NCBI GenBank assembly: GCA_000967895.1
Contig: FO203512.1
Location: forward strand, 4,029,531-4,093,530
DNA: 64,000 bases
Direction: 5' to 3'
Source: Oleispira antarctica RB-8
GTDB taxonomy: Bacteria > Pseudomonadota > Gammaproteobacteria > Pseudomonadales > Oceanobacteraceae
A program made the position numbers and the translations under genes. Of this stretch, positions 53,423-64,000 are shown piece after piece. Position 1 is the stretch's first letter; every line of letters begins with the position of its first letter. The notes beneath the pieces are model-generated. The model saw nothing but the letters and a program-made list of their open reading frames with translations, did no database searches and was not told where the DNA came from.

Positions 53423-56400
53423 CTATTCAACAGTTACAGGCAATGTTCTTGTCGTTTCTAGACCGCCTGCAGCAAAATTAATTGCTCTCACAATAATCTC
53501 ACCGTCACCGGAACCCGTAACAGGATTGGAAAGAGTCAGATCATAGCGTCCGGCAGTCAAATCACTACCGTTAATTTGGAAGCGATTAGCAGTGCCAGCG
53601 TTACTGGTTTGACTCATTTTGGTCACTTCAAAGATAATAAGATCATCTGCACCAGGAAGGTTTCCGCACGCATCTTCAAATGTGAAACTTACATCCTGAG
53701 TTTGAGCACCACTAGAGATATCAATAACATAATCAGTCGTATTGATTTTAATTCTAGGGTCATCAGTCAGAGCCACTGTCAAAATAGATCCTGCGAGGCC
53801 ACCATCAGGCCCAGTTGCCGACAAACTTACACGACCTGGACGATCTTCGTATGTATCATCACGACGTACAGTAATCGGCACAATCACAGCTTCTGTTAAA
53901 GCTGAATTCCCAATGGCATCAGGCTGCGCATCAACTTCAAAGCCTTCTGCTTCAAGAGTCAAAGCCGTCCCGTTTATAGGTGTATTACCATTGTAATCAT
54001 TGACAGCGAAGTTAAAGGTTACATATTCTTCATTGTAGACATTGATACACGTTGCAGATGAAAGGTCAGCGGTTTTACCACCTTTAATGGAATCAATTTT
54101 AAATGCGACATCATCTGAAGCCATCACTAATCGTGCTTCACGACGGATATGCACCAAGCTTGCGCAGTGACCCGTTCCTCTAGCGGTTTCGGTACAAGTA
54201 CTACCTTGATAAGTCGCAGGTGCAGCATCTTGAGTCCCATTTTCTACATATTCGATGAGTTGTTCAAAAGGGTTATTTTCATCTGGTGCGCTATACACAC
54301 CGTCTTCATTGGCATCAAGGAATGCTTCTGGCATAGCACTATAGTCTTCGTTGGCATCAAAACGACCGTTACCATTAGCATCGGCATAATCCACTTCACC
54401 ATCAAGGTAAGCTAATATTGTTACTAAGCCTGAACGTCCGCCATTCCATGCAGGATTCACATCCACCCCAGGTCCAGTATTAAAAAACTGAGAACTAGGA
54501 TCATTAGTTGGATGTTCAGTAGCTAATTTAGTCTGTTGCTTAGCCGTAGGACTATTATCCTTACTAAAACCCGGTCTAGGGTTCTGAGCTCGCCACTCTA
54601 CAGAGCATGTACCATTTGAGGTTTCACAAGTAGGTTGTATAGAGCCACCACCAGCCAAGAAGTTAACAATGGTGCCGTCAGGTACTGGATTATGGAAACG
54701 GTCAGCTAAGAATACGGTTGCACTAACTGTCTCACCAAAATAATTCCAACCACGTGGATTGAGGTTATCTAGCACAAGACTAAAAGATGTCTGGACAGGA
54801 ATGCCCGTGGTGATACTAATACCAAAAGACTGGGTTCTTAATAAGGTACCATCATTCTTTTCAGCCACGGCCAATACTGTAACTAAACCGTGAGTCTTAC
54901 CCGATTTAACGGTAATGGTTACAATACCTTCGGCATTGGTACTTGCAAGTACTTCTCCTTCACCCTGAATACTTCCAGAAGTACCGCCCGACAATGAAGC
55001 ACCCACTGATTTATTAGAAAGGCTAAATGCAACCTGCTTTCCGCTAATAGGCTGATCAAACTCATCTTTTACCTTAAAGCTAACCGTTGTCGTTTCAGGC
55101 AACTCAGAGAACGAAATATTCTGCATGGCAATCTTGCGGGCAGTCATGCCCTGATATTCGATGCTATTGGATTCAGGCAATTCAATAGTTAAATCACCCT
55201 TAGCAATGGCCAAAGAAGTTGTGGTATTCACTGCATTATCTTCAACAGCATAGAGTGCTGCATTGATTGTATCTTTCTCTTTACAGCCGCTTGCGGTATA
55301 GAAAACAGTTGCAACACCCGAGGTTGTTCTGACTTGTTCATTATCAAAACTTGCTTCACCACCGGTAACACAAGCTGAACTAAATACGACTGCGTATTCA
55401 GTATCGGTAATCAAGGAGTTAGCTCCGGCTGTGATATCAACGATATTCACAGACACTCCAATTGTTTGGCGTGCAGCTATGCTACTTTCTGAAAATTGTA
55501 AATCACCAGATGTAAAGGTAGTAGTTGAACCTGTACCTAGCGCAGGCTCTGCTGGAACTAAGCTTTCGCTAATAGTGATATCGCCTGTTATAGAATCAAG
55601 TACTTCTTTATCTTTGTTATATAAAGTCAAAGTAACTGTATCTGTAGTACATGCTTGAGCATCACCGTCATATCTAGTTTCAATATCAGATGAAAGATTC
55701 TGAGATTCGATACTGAACTCTGCCGTTGAGCAGTTTGAGGTCCACTTAACTTCGTAATCTGAAGAAGTTAGAACTGTATTAACATTAAGAGGGTCAACGA
55801 CTGTAGCTTTCAATATAGTTGAAGCTTCATCTACAAGGTTTAAATTACCCTCTAGAGCACCTTTAATAAACCCTGATCCACTTTTATTACCCAGCTTAGG
55901 AAAATCTGTTTTCAATTGGGCTTTGGCAGTCGCTATAGGCGTGTCATTTGTAATATCAGCATCAGCTGAAAATAAGCTAACGGTGATTTCATCATCTACA
56001 CTACATGTGCGATTAAAGTACGTATTAATAACCGTACCGTCACTATTAGCAACTGGGTTTGAACTAAAAACTACAGTATTAGAAGGGCAAGTTGATTCAA
56101 ACTTATATAGATACTTTGTATCTAATAAACTGTTGTTATTATCAGTATCTACACCATTTACGGTAAGAACAACAGAGCTGCCTGCTAAAACATAATCAGC
56201 ACTTAGCTCAACAACTCCTTCGTTGAAATCACTTCCATTACCGGCCCCTATACTAGGCTTCACTACCTGCGTGACCGAAGTTCCACTATCTTCACCGTCA
56301 GTTGTACCACTATCTGTTTCATCGGTAGTCCCAGTGGTTGTTTGACCATCAGTGCCAAGGTTTGAAGTATCGGTTTTATTACTCGGACTTCCGCCACCAC

Positions 56401-56458
56401 CACAGGCAATCAACAACGTCATTAAAAACGAGATTAATGTAAGTTTAACTAGATTCAT
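53423..56458 (-). CDS. Large Ig-like (Big_1-type) surface lipoprotein
   Basis: A 1011-residue lipoprotein with lipobox LIAC (lipidated Cys19) and a Gly/Ser/Thr-rich linker. Three divergent repeats of about 115 residues (roughly 70-190, 190-305, 305-430) each hold two Cys residues in an S-x-C...C...D pattern. Two Big_1-like immunoglobulin-type regions follow (about 430-650), with SFKVKDEFDQPISGKQVAFSL and FLADRFHNPVPDGTIVNFL. A region with calcium-binding-like DANGNGRFDANEDY and DANEDGVY sits near 690-725. The protein probably sits on the cell surface or outer membrane and may act in adhesion or as a structural repeat protein. A GGAG site supports the start. It separates gltD from hemE. Confidence 0.8.
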   Translation of the reverse strand: MNLVKLTLISFLMTLLIACGGGGSPSNKTDTSNLGTDGQTTTGTTDETDSGTTDGEDSGTSVTQVVKPSIGAGNGSDFNEGVVELSADYVLAGSSVVLTVNGVDTDNNNSLLDTKYLYKFESTCPSNTVVFSSNPVANSDGTVINTYFNRTCSVDDEITVSLFSADADITNDTPIATAKAQLKTDFPKLGNKSGSGFIKGALEGNLNLVDEASTILKATVVDPLNVNTVLTSSDYEVKWTSNCSTAEFSIESQNLSSDIETRYDGDAQACTTDTVTLTLYNKDKEVLDSITGDITISESLVPAEPALGTGSTTTFTSGDLQFSESSIAARQTIGVSVNIVDITAGANSLITDTEYAVVFSSACVTGGEASFDNEQVRTTSGVATVFYTASGCKEKDTINAALYAVEDNAVNTTTSLAIAKGDLTIELPESNSIEYQGMTARKIAMQNISFSELPETTTVSFKVKDEFDQPISGKQVAFSLSNKSVGASLSGGTSGSIQGEGEVLASTNAEGIVTITVKSGKTHGLVTVLAVAEKNDGTLLRTQSFGISITTGIPVQTSFSLVLDNLNPRGWNYFGETVSATVFLADRFHNPVPDGTIVNFLAGGGSIQPTCETSNGTCSVEWRAQNPRPGFSKDNSPTAKQQTKLATEHPTNDPSSQFFNTGPGVDVNPAWNGGRSGLVTILAYLDGEVDYADANGNGRFDANEDYSAMPEAFLDANEDGVYSAPDENNPFEQLIEYVENGTQDAAPATYQGSTCTETARGTGHCASLVHIRREARLVMASDDVAFKIDSIKGGKTADLSSATCINVYNEEYVTFNFAVNDYNGNTPINGTALTLEAEGFEVDAQPDAIGNSALTEAVIVPITVRRDDTYEDRPGRVSLSATGPDGGLAGSILTVALTDDPRIKINTTDYVIDISSGAQTQDVSFTFEDACGNLPGADDLIIFEVTKMSQTSNAGTANRFQINGSDLTAGRYDLTLSNPVTGSGDGEIIVRAINFAAGGLETTRTLPVTVE

Positions 56459-56618
56459 TAATATAACTCCATGAAAGATATTCCCTTATAGGTGGTATTA
56501 CATGACAGCACATATAGTCCAACCACATAGTATTATTTTGCATTAGCTTAACACTTATAATTACTTATACGCTAGATAGAAAATCTAACAAATTCCTTGT
56601 TTTAGGCTCTGCATAAAC

Positions 56619-56646
56619 AGAAAACGCGACTTACGTCGCGTTTTCT
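56619..56646 (-). terminator. Terminator of gltD
   Basis: AGAAAACGCGAC / GTCGCGTTTTCT forms a 12-bp perfect stem with a four-base TTAC loop, about 30 bases after the gltD stop. Confidence 0.85.
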
Positions 56647-56674
56647 AAGGTTTTAAAAGAAATCACTTCTCAGA

Positions 56675-58150
<1,476 letters not shown>

Positions 58151-58167
58151 TCATTTATTCAAAACGC

Positions 58168-61100
58168 TTACTCTGGACGAGCGCGCATGTTATCAAGCAA
58201 CTGCTGTAAATCTGCAGCTTTTGGTTTAACTAACCAGAACTTACCGATGAAGCCATCAAAATCTTCTAAAATTTCTTGGCCCCAGGCACTTCCAGTTTCC
58301 GCAACGAATTCTGTAATCACGCTTCGTAAGTGATTACGGTAGCCTTCAGTAAACTCGTTATTGATGCGGTTAATATCCACAAGCTCGTGGTTGTACTGAT
58401 CAACAAAGCTATTATCGAGATCCAGTACATAAGCGAAACCGCCCGTCATACCGGCACCGAAGTTATAGCCCGTTTTACCAAGCACACACACCATACCGCC
58501 TGTCATGTATTCACAACAGTGATCCCCTGCGCCTTCAACAACGGCATGAGCACCCGAGTTACGAACTGCAAAACGCTCGCCAGCACGACCTGCTGCAAGG
58601 AGTTTACCGCCCGTAGCACCGTACAGACACGTATTGCCGACAATGGAAGTATCTTGTGATCTAAACTCAGAAACTTTTGGTGGGAAGATAACCAGCTTAC
58701 CACCCGTCATACCCTTACCAACGTAATCGTTAGCATCGCCTTCAAGGCGCATTTCTAAACCGCCCGCGTTCCAAACACCCCAAGATTGACCCACTGTACC
58801 CGTCAAACTTAGTTTGATCGGTGCAGATGCCATGCCTTGGTTACCGTAACGTTTAGCGATTTCACCCGATAGGCGAGCACCGACAGAACGATCACAGTTA
58901 GTCACTTTAAAGCTGAATTCGCCGCCTTTCTTGGCTTCGATCACCGCGATAGTGGCTTGTAGCATTTCTTCGGCTAATAGCGCTTGGTCGAACGGCACAT
59001 TGCGTTCAACCTGAACCGTATGAGGCTTGTCAGCAGGAATATGATCATTCGCCAATAATGGCGTTAGATCTAAATTACGCTGCTTAGACGTATTGCCTTC
59101 AATCATTTCTAATAAGTCAGTACGGCCAACAAGTTCTTCCATTGTGCGGATGCCCATCTGAGCCATCCAGCCACGAATTTCTTCAGCGACGAAGTGGAAA
59201 TAGTTCTTAACCATTTCTGCTGTACCGATGTAATGCTTATCACGCAAGTTTTCGTTTTGCGTTGCCACACCCGTCGCACAGTTGTTTAGGTGACAAATAC
59301 GCAAGTACTTACAACCCACTGCAACCATTGGCAAAGTACCAAATCCGAACGATTCTGCACCTAACATTGCGCCTTTCACTACGTCTAAGCCTGACTTCAA
59401 ACCACCATCAGTCTGAACACGAACCTTGCCACGCAAGTCGTTGCCACGTAATGATTGATGCGCTTCTGCCAAACCAAGCTCCCAAGGAGAACCGGCATAC
59501 TTGATAGACGTTAATGGTGAAGCGGCCGTACCACCGTCGTAACCAGAGATAGTAATCAAGTCAGCGTAAGCTTTCGCTACACCCGCTGCAATCGTACCTA
59601 CACCCGGCTCCGATACTAGTTTCACAGAAACTAATGCGGTTGGGTTCACTTGCTTCAAATCAAAAATTAGCTGAGCTAAATCTTCAATCGAATAAATATC
59701 GTGATGCGGTGGCGGTGAAATCAATGTCACACCAGGAACCGAATAACGTAACGTCGCGATGAGGTTATTAACCTTACCACCCGGCAATTGACCACCCTCA
59801 CCCGGCTTAGCGCCTTGGGCTACTTTGATCTGCAATACATCAGCACTGGATAGATAGTGTGGCGTTACACCAAAACGTCCAGAGGCAATTTGCTTGATCT
59901 TGGAGTTTTTATTAGTGCCATAGCGCTTAGGATCTTCACCACCTTCACCAGAGTTTGAGCGTCCGCCCAACTCGTTCATCGCTTCTGCTAACGCTTCGTG
60001 TGCTTCTGGGGAAAGTGCACCCAAAGACATCGCTGCGGTATCGAAACGTTTGAAGATTTCTTGTACTGGCTCAACTTCAGAGATATCAATCGACTTAACA
60101 TCTTTGCGTAATGCCAACAGATCACGAATCGTTGCTACCGGACGGTTATTCACCAAATCGGCAAAACGGTCATAAGCTTTTTGATCATTCTGCTGTACGG
60201 CTTGCTGAATGTTCATGACCACATCAGGGTTGTACGCGTGGTATTCACCACCGTGTACATACTTCAACAAACCACCTTGCTCAAGGGGCTTGCGAGCTAA
60301 CCAAGCATTCTGTTGTACCCATTCCAAGTCTTCTTGGAAGTCGGCAAACGTCGCACCTTCGATACGGCTGCTAACACCAATGAAACACAATTCAACAATT
60401 TCTGTGCTCAAACCAATCGCTTCGAACAACTGCGATCCACGGTAAGAAGCAATGGTAGAAATACCCATTTTAGACAAGATTTTCATCAAGCCTTTACGAA
60501 TACCTTTACGGAAATTTTGCTGTGATCTTAATGGGTCGCCTAACAATTCATTGCTGCGATGCATATCCGCAAGAATGTCGTACGCCAACCATGGATAAAC
60601 CGCTGTTGCGCCAAATCCTAGCAATACGGCAAAATGGTGAGCATCACGAGCAGAGCCCGTTTCGACTACGATATTCGAATCACAACGAAGGCTTTTTGCT
60701 ACTAGGTGATGATGTACCGCACCCGTCGCCATCGCCGCTGGAATAATGAGTTCGCCTTGAGCAACCTGACGGTCACTTAAGATCAAAATCACCGCACCAT
60801 CGCGTACATGCTGCTCAGCTTCTGCTGAAACCGCTTCAATAGCGGCTTTCAAGCCAATTTCGGCTTTATAAGCTAGCTTAATCGTGACGTATTTAAACGC
60901 TGGATTACCCGTATTTTTCAAACCGTGGAATTTCAACGGCGAAATAACTGGCGATGTTAGAATGATGCGTTCAGCATGATCTGGCTGCTCATCAAACACA
61001 TTCTTTTCTGCGCCAATACAGGTTTCTAACGACATCACGATCGCTTCACGCAATGGATCGATCGGTGGGTTAGTTACCTGAGCAAATTTCTGACGAAAGA

Positions 61101-62634
61101 AATCAGCAACGTGACGTACACGCTGAGAAAGCACAGCCATTGGGGTATCATCACCCATGGAACCTGTTGCTTCTTGGCCTGCTTCAGCCATTGGACGTAA
61201 TACTTGATCACGCTCTTCAAAACTGACCAGCTGAAGTTTCTGGTGAGCTTTTAACTCATCCGCAGAAATAGGCTGTTCGTTTTGCAACGCTTGCAGCTGT
61301 AAGCGAGATTCAATGCGAACACTGTTCTCTTTCAACCACTTTTTATAAGGCTTACGCTGTTTCAATAAGTTATCAACAGCCGCGGCATCCATAATAGTGC
61401 CGGTCTTAGTATCGATCGCTAGGATTTCACCTGGACCAACACGACCTTTCGAAACCACATCTTCAGGCTTATAACCGTGAACACCGACTTCAGAAGCAAC
61501 CGTAATGAAACCGTCTTTAGTGATTACCCAGCGCGAAGGACGCAAACCGTTACGGTCTAATCCACATACCGCGTAACGACCATCGGTCATTACTAGGCCA
61601 GCAGGACCATCCCACGGCTCCATGTGCATCGAGTTATACTCATAAAATGCACGTAGATCGGAATCCATTGTTTCGACATTCTGCCATGCTGGCGGAATCA
61701 TCATACGAACAGCACGAAACAAGCCCATGCCGCCGGTTACCAATAGCTCTAACATGTTATCCATGGAGGATGAGTCAGAACCCGTGGTATTAACAATCGG
61801 TGATAATTGTTCTAGGTCTGGCAATAGCTCACTACGGAACTTGCTGCTACGAGCATTAGACCAATTACGGTTACCACTAATGGTATTAATTTCACCGTTA
61901 TGCGCCAACATACGGAACGGCTGAGCCAGAGGCCAGCGCGGTTGCGTATTCGTTGAAAAGCGTTGGTGAAAAACACAAATCGCAGTTTCTAAGCGTTCAT
62001 CAGCCAAATCAAGGAAGAATGCAGGTAGGTCAACAGGCATGGTTAAGCCTTTATATGACAATACGCTTTCCGATAGGCTCGCTATATAGAAATCAGGAAA
62101 TTGAATTAAAGCCTTTTCTGCGAATCGACGACCATAAAATAACTTAACACCAAAAGCTTCACTGCTTAAGGCATCAGCATTTTTGGCAGCATCGGCCGCA
62201 ATAAATACTTGCTCAAATCGAGGCAGGCAGTCAATCGCCATTGGACCAAGGCAGTCGTTATTAGTTGGCACGGTACGCCAGCCTAATACGCTTAAGCCTT
62301 GTTCTGACATTGCTTTTTCTAGCGCAGCTTTTTGCTCCGCATAGATAGCATCATCAAGATCCATAAACAGCATGCCGATGGCATATTGTTCTGGCAAAGT
62401 TATACCTTGCTCTTGCGCGACTGCACGCAAGAATGAGTCTGGCTTTTGTATTAACATCCCACAGCCGTCACCGGTCTTACCATCTGCAGCGATACCACCT
62501 CGGTGGGTCATGCAGGTTAGGGAGTCAATTGCCGTCTCTAATAGCTTATGGCTGGTTTGGCCTTCTAAATGGGCAATCAAACCAAAACCACAGTTATCTT
62601 TAAAGTCACCTGGAGTATATAGACCAGTTCTCAT
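58168..62634 (-). CDS. gltB: Glutamate synthase large subunit
   Basis: A 1488-residue enzyme that uses glutamine and 2-oxoglutarate to make glutamate, the main nitrogen assimilation route with GltD. Residues 1-14 are the propeptide; Cys15 in NCGFGLIAH is the N-terminal nucleophile of the amidotransferase domain. A central domain, the FMN-binding synthase domain, and the 3Fe-4S cysteines ([12 protein letters not shown], about 1100-1113) follow, then the C-terminal beta-helix region. A GAGAG site supports the ATG. It sits between damX and gltD as in pseudomonads. Confidence 0.98.
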   Translation of the reverse strand: MRTGLYTPGDFKDNCGFGLIAHLEGQTSHKLLETAIDSLTCMTHRGGIAADGKTGDGCGMLIQKPDSFLRAVAQEQGITLPEQYAIGMLFMDLDDAIYAEQKAALEKAMSEQGLSVLGWRTVPTNNDCLGPMAIDCLPRFEQVFIAADAAKNADALSSEAFGVKLFYGRRFAEKALIQFPDFYIASLSESVLSYKGLTMPVDLPAFFLDLADERLETAICVFHQRFSTNTQPRWPLAQPFRMLAHNGEINTISGNRNWSNARSSKFRSELLPDLEQLSPIVNTTGSDSSSMDNMLELLVTGGMGLFRAVRMMIPPAWQNVETMDSDLRAFYEYNSMHMEPWDGPAGLVMTDGRYAVCGLDRNGLRPSRWVITKDGFITVASEVGVHGYKPEDVVSKGRVGPGEILAIDTKTGTIMDAAAVDNLLKQRKPYKKWLKENSVRIESRLQLQALQNEQPISADELKAHQKLQLVSFEERDQVLRPMAEAGQEATGSMGDDTPMAVLSQRVRHVADFFRQKFAQVTNPPIDPLREAIVMSLETCIGAEKNVFDEQPDHAERIILTSPVISPLKFHGLKNTGNPAFKYVTIKLAYKAEIGLKAAIEAVSAEAEQHVRDGAVILILSDRQVAQGELIIPAAMATGAVHHHLVAKSLRCDSNIVVETGSARDAHHFAVLLGFGATAVYPWLAYDILADMHRSNELLGDPLRSQQNFRKGIRKGLMKILSKMGISTIASYRGSQLFEAIGLSTEIVELCFIGVSSRIEGATFADFQEDLEWVQQNAWLARKPLEQGGLLKYVHGGEYHAYNPDVVMNIQQAVQQNDQKAYDRFADLVNNRPVATIRDLLALRKDVKSIDISEVEPVQEIFKRFDTAAMSLGALSPEAHEALAEAMNELGGRSNSGEGGEDPKRYGTNKNSKIKQIASGRFGVTPHYLSSADVLQIKVAQGAKPGEGGQLPGGKVNNLIATLRYSVPGVTLISPPPHHDIYSIEDLAQLIFDLKQVNPTALVSVKLVSEPGVGTIAAGVAKAYADLITISGYDGGTAASPLTSIKYAGSPWELGLAEAHQSLRGNDLRGKVRVQTDGGLKSGLDVVKGAMLGAESFGFGTLPMVAVGCKYLRICHLNNCATGVATQNENLRDKHYIGTAEMVKNYFHFVAEEIRGWMAQMGIRTMEELVGRTDLLEMIEGNTSKQRNLDLTPLLANDHIPADKPHTVQVERNVPFDQALLAEEMLQATIAVIEAKKGGEFSFKVTNCDRSVGARLSGEIAKRYGNQGMASAPIKLSLTGTVGQSWGVWNAGGLEMRLEGDANDYVGKGMTGGKLVIFPPKVSEFRSQDTSIVGNTCLYGATGGKLLAAGRAGERFAVRNSGAHAVVEGAGDHCCEYMTGGMVCVLGKTGYNFGAGMTGGFAYVLDLDNSFVDQYNHELVDINRINNEFTEGYRNHLRSVITEFVAETGSAWGQEILEDFDGFIGKFWLVKPKAADLQQLLDNMRARPE

Positions 62635-62769
62635 AGAACAGCTCTCACTAACAAAAAAAAATTCAGTAAATTCAAGGGCTTAGAAGCGCCCAGCGCTCAA
62701 AAAATGAGCTACGTACAGTCAAAAGGGAGCTTATTCTACACGTATGAGGGGCTCGTCACAAATTTTGAT

Positions 62770-62802
62770 ACTTCTTCTGTATGAGTTTCATACAGAAGAA
62801 GT
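62770..62802. other. 15-bp perfect hairpin between damX and gltB
   Basis: ACTTCTTCTGTATGA (62770-62784) is perfectly complementary to 62788-62802 with a 3-nt loop. It lies 22 bases after the damX stop and about 135 bases before gltB on the minus strand. No T run follows on that strand. It could be a terminator of low efficiency, an mRNA-protecting hairpin, or an operator. Confidence 0.7.
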
Positions 62803-62823
62803 CCTTAATATGGGGGCTTAACG

Positions 62824-64000
62824 CTATTTTCGACTAATTAATACTGACTGGATATCAGCGATAGAGCGTATCCAAGGCTTTTGATTACGCAGCGCTTTCG
62901 ACAAGCGTTGCGATTGCTGAAGTGCTATTTCTCGCGACTCAAAAGGGCCTGCGATAACAACATGCCAAGGCTTGCTATTATGCTCTCCACGATATCGATG
63001 CAACTGAATTGCCTTAGTTGCATGGGTATTCATGAAAGCTTGTGCGTTATCAGCACTGTGCGAGCCAAATAACTGAACAACAAACGCGCTATTCGCGGCT
63101 GACATCAAGAGCTGTTCATCTTTGGAATAAATGACTTCAGTTTTTTTAAACTCAACAATTTCAACTGTCGCAGGCTTACTAGATACGGACTTATCCGATT
63201 CTACACCTTCCACTGACGCTAATTCAACTGCATCATCCTGAGGAAAATTGAAATCAACTTCTTCAATCTGCTCAACGCCTTCGGCTTTTTCTGAGTCTAT
63301 AGAAATATTGGCTTCCGAAGTAACATCAGGAGCAATATTTAAAGCAACAGCCTCTTTCAAAACAGGGGCTTCAATCGCTATTATCTTTGGTTCTGACATT
63401 AACTCATGATCTTGCGAAGTCGAGCTATTTTGATAAAAATAAGTACCAATAAGCGCCAAAGCCACTAAGACAATAGCGGCTACATGAGTCACCGGAAACT
63501 TTGTTGCTTCGTTTACTTCTTGCTGCGGCTTCACGCCTAATAATAACTGCTTAGCGAGATACAGTATCTTGCCAGGATTACCCACAGACTGCTGCATAAT
63601 ATAGTCGGCTTGATCAGCCTCCCACTCTTTGTCAGGAAACTGCTCTAACAATAGAATTTCAGCTTCATCATCCGTTAATGGCTCAATGTCCATCATATGA
63701 AAAGGTGCCTGCGGTTCTTCTAAAGCCAATAGTTTATTTTCAAAACCCAATGGCGCAAGCAGCATAACGTGCAGTGCACTAGGTGCTAATAATGCCAACT
63801 CATTGATACCTTCCAATGCATCATCTGATAATTGCTCAGATTGATCAATGATCAATAAAATTGAACCTTGATCCTCCTCAGCGATTAACAAACATTGAGA
63901 CAATACCTGCTGCTCAATGCTATCAATATCATCAGCTAAATCAGCAAGGTCTAAAAACTGTGCGAGATTATGCAAAATATCGAGATAAGAAAGAGCGAAG
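62824..64000 (-). CDS. damX: DamX-like SPOR protein, N-terminus outside the window
   Basis: The frame remains open to the right edge (preceding codons read FALSYLDI), so the TTG at 63975 is not the start. What is present is the end of an AAA/ExeA-type ATPase-like domain (LLIIDQSEQLSDDALEG, LLLLEQFPD), a transmembrane helix (about VTHVAAIVLVALALIGTYFY), an acidic periplasmic linker, and a C-terminal SPOR domain (FVVQLFGSHSADNAQAFM, HVVIAGPFESREIA). DamX is a peptidoglycan-binding division protein that localises to the septum. The position upstream of gltB matches the aroB-damX-gltB order of pseudomonads. Confidence 0.9.
   Translation of the reverse strand, partial: FALSYLDILHNLAQFLDLADLADDIDSIEQQVLSQCLLIAEEDQGSILLIIDQSEQLSDDALEGINELALLAPSALHVMLLAPLGFENKLLALEEPQAPFHMMDIEPLTDDEAEILLLEQFPDKEWEADQADYIMQQSVGNPGKILYLAKQLLLGVKPQQEVNEATKFPVTHVAAIVLVALALIGTYFYQNSSTSQDHELMSEPKIIAIEAPVLKEAVALNIAPDVTSEANISIDSEKAEGVEQIEEVDFNFPQDDAVELASVEGVESDKSVSSKPATVEIVEFKKTEVIYSKDEQLLMSAANSAFVVQLFGSHSADNAQAFMNTHATKAIQLHRYRGEHNSKPWHVVIAGPFESREIALQQSQRLSKALRNQKPWIRSIADIQSVLISRK

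Overview
This 64-kb window is chromosomal DNA from a gammaproteobacterium, most likely a marine member of the Oceanospirillales (an Oleispira/Bermanella/Thalassolituus-like organism). The lineage is inferred from gene content and order, not from a search. Several blocks keep the order familiar from Pseudomonas: rnr-rlmB-rpsF-rpsR-DUF2232-rplI-dnaB-(insert)-alr, damX-gltB-gltD-(insert)-hemE, rpmE-priA, and SPOR protein-hslV-hslU-DUF971. A sodium-type PomA/PomB flagellar stator, a malate:quinone oxidoreductase and moderate AT-richness fit a marine bacterium. I found no tRNA, rRNA, insertion sequence, prophage or CRISPR array.

Layout. 0-8.6 kb: the end of queG, a GAF-GGDEF protein, serB, a 56-residue small protein, a membrane class III cyclase-like protein, a FAH-family hydrolase, a PAS-PAS-GGDEF protein and a D-2-hydroxyglutarate dehydrogenase-like flavoprotein divergent from serA. 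8.8-15.4 kb: serA, a secreted/periplasmic group (LPP20-like lipoprotein, transglutaminase-like protein, Sel1-like protein), a YcbL-type metallo-hydrolase, an orphan 72-residue protein and rpmE with a structured leader. 15.5-26.4 kb: priA, a chemoreceptor, a YjbR protein, DUF971, hslU, hslV behind a heat-shock-like promoter, a FabA-like dehydratase with an altered active site, a SPOR protein, pgpA, a DUF4349 lipoprotein and a membrane zinc protease. 26.7-30.6 kb: ribA facing xseB-ispA-dxs. 30.8-33.1 kb: pomA-pomB-PilZ. 33.2-36.4 kb: a secreted phospholipase C-like enzyme, a parvulin-type foldase and a membrane-anchored helical protein. 36.5-46.2 kb: rnr, rlmB, an MscS channel, a lipoprotein, and the rpsF-rpsR-DUF2232-rplI and dnaB block. 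46.2-49.2 kb: a second MscS-type channel and an overlapping pair encoding a protein with three DnaT-type domains and a lambda-P-like helicase loader. 49.3-64 kb: alr, mqo, hemE, a 1011-residue Ig-like lipoprotein, gltD, gltB and the C-terminal part of damX.

Themes. Serine synthesis (serA, serB) sits with the flavoenzyme expected to remove the D-2-hydroxyglutarate made by SerA. Cyclic-di-GMP signalling recurs: two GGDEF proteins and a PilZ protein apparently co-transcribed with the stator genes. Replication proteins are dense: PriA, DnaB, and a DnaT/lambda-P-like pair next to dnaB that looks like a domesticated phage-type helicase-loading module. That pair, and the phospholipase/foldase/anchored-protein cassette, are the most interesting systems here. 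Many convergent gene pairs share compact bidirectional hairpins, some overlapping stop codons.
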